Assembly: GCA_026989535.1 (NCBI GenBank)
Contig: JALSJD010000136.1
Coordinates: 1 to 56,595 of the forward strand
Reading direction: 5' to 3'
Origin: Cyclobacteriaceae bacterium
GTDB lineage: Bacteria > Bacteroidota > Bacteroidia > Cytophagales > Cyclobacteriaceae
Length of the DNA stretch: 56,595 bases
Shown: in pieces, positions 8,772 to 15,636 of the stretch
Numbering within the stretch: the first letter of the stretch is position 1
Layout: every line of letters starts with the position of its first letter
Translations under genes and position numbers: made by a program
Notes under the pieces: model-generated
Told to the model about the DNA's origin: nothing
The model's database searches: none
The model's input: only the letters and a program-made list of their open reading frames with translations

Positions 8772-9265
8772 AAACCGCTAAAAATAGTCCTAATTTTTAA
8801 TTTAAACCAACTATTTAAAATCAATCTCTCTCTCTTAGTATCGAATACTATAATTTAAACTTAATAGATGAGTCCACTCCGAAAACACCCAAAACCAAAA
8901 AAGTTTCTTTTGGCGGCCTTTTTATTTTCCTCAATTCGTTGATACTCAGGCATCAACGAATCTTGAAAAATGGAAATCTCATCCAAAATAACTCTTTTGT
9001 GAAAATTGCCTGTTTTCGGAGTAGACTCATAGATACTATTCTAAATATGATGACCAATGGTCATAGTTGATACCAATGTAACCCATAAAGGTGGATGAAG
9101 GTAACCGTGAAATTTTCAAAAAAAGATAACTGATAATGCATACAGTGGCATAAATTTTGGCAATATTGCCCTAGCTAGCTAAGTAAAGGTAGTGTGTTTG
9201 CAAAGCCAAAAACTGGTTTGTTTAAGGAAACCTCTATTAATTAAAGTATGCACAAACAAAAAAGA
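8772..9265. other. Gene-free region containing a MITE-like element
   Basis: The stretch upstream of the adhesin gene presumably holds its promoter. The only clear structure is the 161-bp element at 8869-9029. No convincing ORF or RNA gene is visible in 9030-9265. Confidence 0.4.
8869..9029. mobile_element. MITE-like element family 2, copy A (161 bp)
   Basis: Terminal inverted repeats TGAGTCCACTCCGAAAAC (8869-8886) and GTTTTCGGAGTAGACTCA (9012-9029), one mismatch. The 4 bp TAGA directly flank both ends, a possible target duplication. A second copy lies at 26381-26542 and end fragments at 27785-27801 and 37651-37685. The inside has no ORF, but conserved patches such as AATCTCATCCAAAATA are shared between copies. 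Confidence 0.75.
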
Positions 9266-9385
9266 CTACTCTTTCTCTTTTGTTTTAAGGGCATCGGTAA
9301 AAGAAATACCGGTAAGTGCACCAATAATAATTGCTACAATAATGATGAAAGTGTTTGCGCCTGAGCCAATTATTATACCTAGCAT
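9266..9385 (-). CDS. 39-residue single-pass membrane protein
   Basis: ATG at 9385, stop TAG at 9266. The translation begins MLGIIIGSGANTF, continues into a strongly hydrophobic helix (IIIIVAIIIGALTG, about residues 13-26) and ends with a charged tail, TDALKTKEKE. The design of one transmembrane helix and a charged end is typical of real bacterial micro-proteins and unlikely by chance. No homologue is known to me. Confidence 0.5.
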   Translation of the reverse strand: MLGIIIGSGANTFIIIVAIIIGALTGISFTDALKTKEKE

Positions 9386-9560
9386 AGTTTGTTAATTTAG
9401 ATTAGAAAATCAAAAGTAAAGTTTTAGTGAGATAATTAAAACGTATTTAATGATTTTTTACAGATAAAAATAAAATTCCACATTTTTATAAAATATTTGT
9501 TGAATTTGAGTTGGTTGAATAGTTCATAAATTTTAACTTGCAGCAAAATCAAACCATCGA

Positions 9561-9806
9561 ATGTCTGAAATAGCAAAAGAGTTACTTATTGGAAGAATCC
9601 AATACTTGGAGGAAATGCACCTGAGGCCCGGTAGTACAACATTGGATGAAAAGGTGGTTGAAAAAGTAAAAAACTTAGTGTTGGCTGGCGAACTTACCAG
9701 TATTATGGAAGTAGAAGCTGTTTTTAATTTTCTAGCTGAAAAACAAGCCTCAGCGCAAGCAGAAATTGACTCTTACGCAGCCGAAATTATCGACTTTATT
9801 AATTAG
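9561..9806 (+). CDS. Small hypothetical protein
   Basis: 81 residues, acidic and predicted to be all helical (AKELLIGRIQYLEEMH ... VVEKVKNLVLAGEL ... AVFNFLAEKQASAQAEID). No signal peptide, no motif and no recognised family. It stands 81 bp upstream of the dipeptidase E gene on the same strand, so they may be cotranscribed. Balanced amino-acid composition supports a true gene. Confidence 0.65.
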   Translation: MSEIAKELLIGRIQYLEEMHLRPGSTTLDEKVVEKVKNLVLAGELTSIMEVEAVFNFLAEKQASAQAEIDSYAAEIIDFIN

Positions 9807-9887
9807 TTGCCCCGCTCTTCTTAACAATAATCAATACTATTATTGTTTCAATATCATTACTCATTTTCATGAAACTAAAGTTATCCC

Positions 9888-10580
9888 ATGAAACTCCTAC
9901 TATTAAGCAACTCCTCCGTAAAAGGTGAACCATATCTAGGTTGGCCACAATCTTATCTTAAAAAATTCTTACAATCGGTACGCACAGTAGTTTTTGTGCC
10001 TTATGCGGGCATCACCATCAGTTACGATGATTACACAAATTTAGTGCGTGAGGCCCTTGCCTCGTTTAATGTTGTATTGAGAGGTATCCATACCATAGAT
10101 AATAAGCAAAAAGCAATTGCAGAAGCAGACTGTATTATGGTTGGCGGAGGCAATACATTTAGTTTATTGAGTAAATTGCAAGAGGAGCAAATTGTACAGC
10201 CTATTAATGAGGCGGTAAAAAATGGTTGCAAATATGTGGGTTGGAGTGCAGGAGCTAATATGGCTTGCCCAACCATAAAAACAACCAATGATATGCCCAT
10301 TGAGCAACCTCAATCGTTTGATGCGCTAGGGTTAATTAATTTTCAGATAAACCCTCACTTTACGAATGCAACTATCCCTAACCATGGGGGCGAAAGCCGT
10401 GAAATGAGGTTGCAGGAATATTTAGTTAGGAATCCTACATCTACGGTAGTAGGCTTGCCCGAAGGTATGCTTATTGAAGTTGAGGGCGAAAATACTTTTA
10501 TAAAAGGGGAGGGAGAAGCACTCTTATTTAGGCATAACCAGTTGGCAGAAAACTGCCCTGTGGGAGTGCTGGAGTTGTAA
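9888..10580 (+). CDS. pepE: Dipeptidase E (alpha-aspartyl dipeptidase, peptidase S51)
   Basis: Hydrolyses dipeptides with N-terminal aspartate in the cytoplasm. The 230-residue length matches Salmonella PepE, and catalytic positions coincide in number: Ser120 in VGWSAGAN, His157 in INPHFTN and Glu192 in GLPEGML. The glycine loop MVGGGNTFSLL (84-94) that forms part of the active site is also intact. Its start follows the small gene at 9561 by about 80 bp. No oddities. Confidence 0.93.
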   Translation: MKLLLLSNSSVKGEPYLGWPQSYLKKFLQSVRTVVFVPYAGITISYDDYTNLVREALASFNVVLRGIHTIDNKQKAIAEADCIMVGGGNTFSLLSKLQEEQIVQPINEAVKNGCKYVGWSAGANMACPTIKTTNDMPIEQPQSFDALGLINFQINPHFTNATIPNHGGESREMRLQEYLVRNPTSTVVGLPEGMLIEVEGENTFIKGEGEALLFRHNQLAENCPVGVLEL

Positions 10581-10923
10581 ATACTGCTTTATAAACTCCA
10601 ATAAACAAAAATCGCAACTATTTAGCAACAATAGACCTCGTAGTTGCTGTGAGGACAGAATTTGTCGTTGGTTGGTCATTGAATTTCTGCTAGACATAGA
10701 CAGATTCCGCATATTTCTTCCATTTCATTTCAGAAATTACGGAATGACGTTGTTTTTTTGGTTTAGGTTTAAACAAATGGGTAAATAGGTATAACAAAAA
10801 TTTCAAACCATGCAAGTGTTTGGTGTTTAGTCGATTGTATTTTGAGATTTATTTGTTATTTGAATATTGACATTTGTTATTTCTAAAAAACATGTACTCT
10901 ATGGACAGACACTAAATAACCCA
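10581..10923. repeat. Intergenic region made largely of dispersed repeats
   Basis: No gene. Bases 10753-10780 are a 28-bp segment found again, perfectly and in inverse orientation, at 33125-33152. Bases 10801-10910 (AAGTGTTTGGTGTTTAG, ATTTATTTGTTATTT, then TATGGACAG) match the reverse complement of 37559-37647, with one internal duplication of TTTGTTATTT here. An AATGACG-ended palindrome remnant sits near 10736. Confidence 0.6.
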
Positions 10924-11502
10924 TCAATCTTCTTCTTCGAGCCACTCAAGCACATCGGCAATGCCCTCATAATCCTTAAAGCCTGGTTGGTCTTCCTGGC
11001 CTCCTTTTATTTCAATTCCTTTTGGTTTAATACTTGTTACGGTTTGCTCAAGTAGTGCTTCGCAAAATGTGGTTGAGAGGTACACAGGATAATTTGAGCA
11101 CAAATGAGCAAGTTCTTTGCTAGCTGATTTAATTTGTTCTGGGCGTAGTTCAATTACATAAAAAAGAGCTAGATTGGATTCCATAATTTCTCCCAATTGG
11201 CTAACGGATAAGCCCGTAGCTTTAATTCTGAACACCGCATTATCATTAGCCAGTAATGGGTTGGTAGTTTCAGTTAAATAAGGCGAAAAATCTTCGTCAG
11301 AAGGCAAATTATTGCCAACCTCACCAATAATGCCAACCCCACTTACCCAATTTACTATTTGTTTAAATATGCTGGCGTTTACAAAATAGTCTGTACTTGT
11401 ATCAATGTTAAACCCGATGTAATCTACGCCCATGCCAGCTGCATAGCGAGCATCGCTTAAGTTGGTTACATCTCCAATTTTTACGCTTAACTTTAAACCC
11501 AT
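10924..11502 (-). CDS. TrpF-like (phosphoribosylanthranilate isomerase fold) protein
   Basis: 192 residues from the ATG at 11502 (MGLKLSVKIGDVTN); an upstream ATG at 11559 would add 19 unlikely residues. The opening KIGDVTNLSDARYAAGMGVDYIGFN follows the TrpF beta1-alpha1-beta2 pattern (KICGxTxxxDAxxAxxxGAdxxGF), and the end GIEIKGGQEDQPGFKDYE follows the TrpF phosphate-binding segment. The catalytic Cys of KICG is Gly-Asp here, and the C-terminal catalytic Asp is Glu. Activity as a tryptophan enzyme is therefore doubtful, and no trp genes are nearby. Likely a repurposed barrel; substrate unknown. Confidence 0.65.
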   Translation of the reverse strand: MGLKLSVKIGDVTNLSDARYAAGMGVDYIGFNIDTSTDYFVNASIFKQIVNWVSGVGIIGEVGNNLPSDEDFSPYLTETTNPLLANDNAVFRIKATGLSVSQLGEIMESNLALFYVIELRPEQIKSASKELAHLCSNYPVYLSTTFCEALLEQTVTSIKPKGIEIKGGQEDQPGFKDYEGIADVLEWLEEED

Positions 11503-11579
11503 TTTAGTTGTATGTTTATAAGTGCAAAGTTCGTAAATATGATGCGTGTTAGAAAGCACTCAGCTATATTTGATGCAAA

Positions 11580-12302
11580 ATGTTTTATCCTAAAAATAAG
11601 CTTACGTACGTACTAATCCAGCTACTTGGCGTGTTGGTGCTTAGTGCTATTAGTATGGGTTGTACAAAAACGATTGAACCCAATTTTAATGAGTTAGGCG
11701 TAGAGTTTTATCCTGTAAAAGTTGGAGATTATCGAGTTTATTACACAAAAACTATTACGTATAACCTAAATGGGCAAATAGATACAACTGCGTATTTAGT
11801 AAAAGAAATTGCCGAGGATTCAGTGGTTTATTCCGATGGCAATACACGCATTATTTTAGGCAGGTACAGTAGTAATCTGGCAGGAACTAATTGGCAAAAA
11901 GACTCAATTTGGTCGGTTCTTAGTACTAATTATAACGTAATAGTATCTGAGGCTAATGTAGATTTTGTAAAGTTATCTTTTCCTGTGCAAGAAAATAAAA
12001 AATGGGATGGAAACGCTGCCAATTATAAAAAAGTTGAGTCTTATAAATTAACAGATGTAAGAAAACCGTATAGTTACGATACCTTATCGTACCAAAGCAC
12101 GTTAACAGTAGTACATAAAGATTTGCTCGACCCAGCTAAAATTACTAAAGACGATTATAGAATTGAAGTTTTTGCAGCAAACATTGGGCTTATTCATAAA
12201 TTAAAAATTAAGATTAATTACTGTTCTGGCTGTGTTGAAAATGGCAAAATTGATGATGGATTTATTTTTGAGCAAAAACTAATTGAGTTTGGCAAAAATT
12301 AG
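11580..12302 (+). CDS. Hypothetical lipoprotein
   Basis: 240 residues with a signal peptide ending at a lipobox-like AISMGC (Cys about 28), so probably anchored in the outer membrane. The mature part is beta-strand rich (VEFYPVKVGDYRVYYTKTITYN ...), with no recognised domain; proteins of this kind are common in Bacteroidota. It overlaps the start of the subtilase gene by 20 bp, indicating translational coupling in an operon of lipoprotein, subtilase and rpe. Confidence 0.75.
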   Translation: MFYPKNKLTYVLIQLLGVLVLSAISMGCTKTIEPNFNELGVEFYPVKVGDYRVYYTKTITYNLNGQIDTTAYLVKEIAEDSVVYSDGNTRIILGRYSSNLAGTNWQKDSIWSVLSTNYNVIVSEANVDFVKLSFPVQENKKWDGNAANYKKVESYKLTDVRKPYSYDTLSYQSTLTVVHKDLLDPAKITKDDYRIEVFAANIGLIHKLKIKINYCSGCVENGKIDDGFIFEQKLIEFGKN

Positions 12303-13920
12303 TTTTTTAGTTCTATTGGTTTTAACAGTGATGGCATTGCCAGCCACTGTTTTTGGGCAAGACAACTATTTTTTTGTTGAGTTTAAAGATAAAGCAGGCA
12401 ATGGCTTTAGCACTGAGCAACCAGAGGCATTTCTTTCGGCTAAGGCAATTACGAGGCGTAGTAACCAAGGCATTGCCATATTTGAGCAAGATATGCCCAT
12501 TACCCAAGCATATAAATCTACCATTAGCAACCAAGGAATAGCCGTTTTCGAATCCTCTAAATGGTTTAACGGGCTTATAATTAAGTGTACGCAAAGTGAG
12601 GCAGAGCAGTTAAAAAGCCTGCCTTTTGTGGTTTCGGTTGCGTATTTGGCCCCCAATAATTATGCAGGCCGAAGAAGCGGAATTAACGACAGTTTAGCAA
12701 TAGACGATGCACCTACAGACACGTTATTTCAAAACGAGATACTAAATGTAAAAGAAATGCATTCGCAAGGCTATTTGGGTAGCGGAATACTAATTGCTGT
12801 GTTAGATGGCGGATTTGTAAATGTAGATAACCTTTCGGCATTTGGCCATTTGTACGCACAAAGTAAACTTAATTACAGCTATGATTTTGTTTCAAAAACA
12901 GCCGATGTATATCAATATTCAGACCATGGCACCAAGGTGCTTTCATTTATGGCGGCTCAACTGCCTAATACGTACCAAGGAATTGCTCCAGAAGCTAATT
13001 ATATGCTTTTTGTTACCGAAAATGTGCCAAGCGAATACCGAATTGAAGAGTATTATTGGCTGATAGCTGCCGAAAGAGCCGATAGTGCCGGAGTGGATAT
13101 TATAAGCACTTCGCTAGGCTATAGTACATTTGACGACCCCCAAATGAATTATACACAAGATGAAATGGACGGTAATACAACCGTGGTAGCAAGGGCTGCA
13201 CATATTGCTTCAGAAAAAGGAATAGTTGTGGTGGCCTCTGCTGGTAATGAGGGCAATAAATCTTGGGGGATTATTGCAAGCCCAGCTGATATACGAAACG
13301 GACTTGCGGTGGGCAGCATTAATACTAATTTTGCACGTTCTAGTTTTAGCTCTTTGGGCCCTTCGGGCGATGGGCGCATAAAACCCGATGTGGTAGCCAT
13401 GGGCAGTGCTGCATTTTTGGTAAACCAAAGTGGAGTAGTTGCACAAGGGAGTGGAACTTCGTTTTCGGCTCCACAAGTTACAGGCTTATTAGCAGGCATT
13501 TGGCAGGCATATCCCAACTTTAGTGCATCAGAATTAATAAATGCCGTAAGAAACTCCTCAACTAATGCCGTAGCACCTGATGATGAAATAGGGTTTGGAA
13601 TCCCCAGCTTTATAGCACTCAATAATTACCTAGAATCGGAGGCTTCTACCCAACCTGTTTTGGTGTATCCTAATCCAGTTGTTGCACAAGCTTTATTAAA
13701 AGTAAAAATAGTAAATCCAAGCAAAACCAATCAAGCCAAATTTGAGTTATTGGAGCCCTCCGGCAAAAAAATATCGAGTAACTTGTATGCAGTAAGCTGG
13801 AGTAATAATATTGCATCCATCCAAATGCAACATTTATCACAAGGCCTTTATTTTTTAAACGTAGTATTTGAATCAGACAATAAACCTGAAACCTATAAAG
13901 TTAGAATTGTAAAATTATGA
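12283..13920 (+). CDS. Subtilisin-like serine protease with type IX sorting domain
   Basis: 545 residues. The catalytic triad is Asp175 (AVLDGG), His215 (SDHGTKV) and Ser393 (GTSFSAPQ), with oxyanion Asn322 (ASAGNEG). The C-terminal 80 residues are a type A sorting domain (VYPNPV ... LLEPSGK ... LSQGLYFLNV ... YKVRIVK), so it is exported by Sec and then by the type IX system. No ATG gives a complete signal peptide: the start is TTG at 12283 or TTG at 12289 (MAKISFLVLLVLTVMALPA), both inside the preceding gene. It overlaps rpe by 4 bp (ATGA). Substrate unknown. Confidence 0.9.
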   Translation: MSLAKISFLVLLVLTVMALPATVFGQDNYFFVEFKDKAGNGFSTEQPEAFLSAKAITRRSNQGIAIFEQDMPITQAYKSTISNQGIAVFESSKWFNGLIIKCTQSEAEQLKSLPFVVSVAYLAPNNYAGRRSGINDSLAIDDAPTDTLFQNEILNVKEMHSQGYLGSGILIAVLDGGFVNVDNLSAFGHLYAQSKLNYSYDFVSKTADVYQYSDHGTKVLSFMAAQLPNTYQGIAPEANYMLFVTENVPSEYRIEEYYWLIAAERADSAGVDIISTSLGYSTFDDPQMNYTQDEMDGNTTVVARAAHIASEKGIVVVASAGNEGNKSWGIIASPADIRNGLAVGSINTNFARSSFSSLGPSGDGRIKPDVVAMGSAAFLVNQSGVVAQGSGTSFSAPQVTGLLAGIWQAYPNFSASELINAVRNSSTNAVAPDDEIGFGIPSFIALNNYLESEASTQPVLVYPNPVVAQALLKVKIVNPSKTNQAKFELLEPSGKKISSNLYAVSWSNNIASIQMQHLSQGLYFLNVVFESDNKPETYKVRIVKL

Positions 13921-14573
13921 GTAAGCAACCCATTATTTCGCCCTCCATACTAGCAGCCGATTTTGCTAACCTGCAATCAGAAGTAGAAATGCTAAATAAA
14001 AGTAAGGCAGATTGGATTCATTTAGATGTAATGGACGGTAATTTTGTGCCCAATATATCGTTTGGAGCATCGGTGTGTAGTGCTATAAATAAGCATGCTA
14101 CCAAAACATTAGATGTACATTTAATGATTGTGGAGCCTGAAAAATACGTGGCTGATTTTGCCAAAGCAGGGGCGGAGTACATTACTGTGCATGCCGAAGC
14201 TTGCCCTCATTTACACCGTAATATGGAGCAAATTAAAGGGTTGGGTTGCAAGGCAGGGGTGTCGCTTAACCCACATACACCCGTAGAGGTATTAAAACAT
14301 ATTATTAAGGAGGTGGATTTGGTGCTCATTATGTCTGTAAACCCAGGTTTTGGAGGTCAAAAATTTATTAAAACCACCTATGATAAAGTGCGAGAACTAA
14401 AAAAAATGATTGTGGAGGCAAATGCCACTGCTATTATTGAAATTGATGGGGGAGTTACTTCTGAGAATGCACGCCAATTGGTAGAAGCTGGAGCAGATGC
14501 CTTGGTGGCAGGAAGTTTTGTTTTTAAATCGGCCAATCCTACCCAAACCATTACAGACCTTAAAAACTGCTAG
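13917..14573 (+). CDS. rpe: Ribulose-phosphate 3-epimerase
   Basis: Interconverts ribulose 5-phosphate and xylulose 5-phosphate in the pentose phosphate pathway. The 218-residue length is standard. Signatures: SPSILAADFANL, the metal and catalytic segment HLDVMDGNFVPNIS, DVHLMI, the mobile loop MSVNPGFGGQ, catalytic Asp in IEIDGGV, and phosphate-binding GADALVAGS. Its ATG overlaps the stop of the subtilase gene (ATGA), an odd coupling of a central-metabolism enzyme to an exported protease. Confidence 0.96.
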   Translation: MSKQPIISPSILAADFANLQSEVEMLNKSKADWIHLDVMDGNFVPNISFGASVCSAINKHATKTLDVHLMIVEPEKYVADFAKAGAEYITVHAEACPHLHRNMEQIKGLGCKAGVSLNPHTPVEVLKHIIKEVDLVLIMSVNPGFGGQKFIKTTYDKVRELKKMIVEANATAIIEIDGGVTSENARQLVEAGADALVAGSFVFKSANPTQTITDLKNC

Positions 14574-14692
14574 TGTGTTAATTACTAAATTCATTCACTA
14601 TTTTTTCTGTCTTTTTCCTTTGCACTATGTTAAAATTCTCAACCGTAACGATGCTATGCTTGCAAATTTTGCCTTGTTCAAAGAAAAAAACC

Positions 14693-14793
14693 CATTCCAT
14701 GATTTCGTGTCCTCACGAACCGTTCTCATTCCATGATTTCGTGTCCTCACGAACCGTTCTCATTCCATGATTTCGTGTCCTCACGAACCGTTC
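14693..14793. repeat. Three tandem REP units upstream of the RAYT gene
   Basis: A 34-bp unit (CATTCCATGATTTCGTGTCC followed by TCACGAACCGTTCT) is repeated head to tail at 14693-14726, 14727-14760 and 14761-14793. Each contains the palindrome TTCGTG-TCCT-CACGAA. They end 27 bp before the start codon of the transposase and lie in the same loop orientation (TCCT). There are no unique spacers, so this is not a CRISPR array. Confidence 0.85.
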
Positions 14794-14820
14794 ATAACCA
14801 ACTAAACACAAGTAAATAAA

Positions 14821-15381
14821 ATGAACCACTCCACAGATAAGCACCAAAGAAAATCCTTTATTAAACTAGGAGAAATATACTTTTGGACAGCTACCATAAA
14901 CAAGTGGCAAAAATTATTACAACAAGATTTATTTAAAAATGTAATAATCAGTTCTTTAAAACACTTGAGTAATGCAGGCAAAACAGATGTATTCGCTTTT
15001 GTGATAATGCCTAATCACATCCATTTAATTTGGAGGATTATTGAGAATAACGGAAAAGAAACGACACAAGGTTCATTTTTAAAATACACCGCCCATGCGT
15101 TTAAAAAAATGATGAAATTAGCAAGTAATAAGGAGTTATCTAACTATAAAGTTAATGCAGCAAACAAAAATTACGAATTTTGGCAAAGAGATTCTTTAGC
15201 TATCCATTTGTATGATCAAAATATTGCTTATCAAAAGTTAGCTTATATTCATGCCAATCCATTGGCGGAGCGTTGGCAGTTGGCTAACGACCCCTGTGAA
15301 TACAAATACTCAACAGCAAAATTATACGAAATGGGCATAAATGAATTTTCGTTTATTAAAGATTTACGCTATGAGTTTTAA
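14821..15381 (+). CDS. REP-associated tyrosine transposase (RAYT, Y1/HUH family)
   Basis: 186 residues of the Y1 single-strand DNA transposase superfamily. The HUH motif is clear in VIMPNHIHLIW (about residues 62-72), and the family helix with the candidate nucleophile tyrosine is YQKLAYIHANPLAERW (about 139-154). Family members cut and join single-stranded REP DNA hairpins and are thought to spread them. The gene is bracketed by eight REP palindromes, three upstream and five downstream, the expected arrangement for a domesticated RAYT with its substrates. It is intact. Confidence 0.9.
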   Translation: MNHSTDKHQRKSFIKLGEIYFWTATINKWQKLLQQDLFKNVIISSLKHLSNAGKTDVFAFVIMPNHIHLIWRIIENNGKETTQGSFLKYTAHAFKKMMKLASNKELSNYKVNAANKNYEFWQRDSLAIHLYDQNIAYQKLAYIHANPLAERWQLANDPCEYKYSTAKLYEMGINEFSFIKDLRYEF

Positions 15382-15396
15382 GGAGGGTATATACAT

Positions 15397-15546
15397 GGTT
15401 CGTGGGGATGAACCAAGTATATATATGGTTCGTGAGGACACGAACCATGGAACAAGGGTAGTGTTTCGTGAGGACACGAACCAAGGAGCAGTTCGTGTCC
15501 TCACGAACCTCACCTCTCACCTCCATGGTTCGTGTCCTCACGAACC
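15397..15546. repeat. Cluster of five REP palindromes downstream of the RAYT gene
   Basis: Copies at 15397-15414 (degenerate), 15427-15446, 15463-15482, 15491-15509 and 15527-15546. The core is GGTTCGTG-AGGA-CACGAACC. The first three have loop AGGA and the last two TCCT, so opposite orientations are present, as in REP doublets. The interval 15382-15636 has no other gene. Confidence 0.85.
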
Positions 15547-15636
15547 GTTGAATCAAAGGGTAGATAAGCACTACACCTTGAGCTACTCGAAAACACATTG
15601 CCGCTTTACTCATTATCCATACTTGACTTAACACTA

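Noticed and set aside
13149-13622. 157-codon ORF antisense to the subtilase gene
   Set aside because: Lies fully within the well-supported protease coding sequence; typical shadow frame.
14693-14793. Three direct 34-bp repeats as a CRISPR array
   Set aside because: Repeats are contiguous without spacers, no cas genes are present, and the unit contains the REP palindrome found around the RAYT gene.
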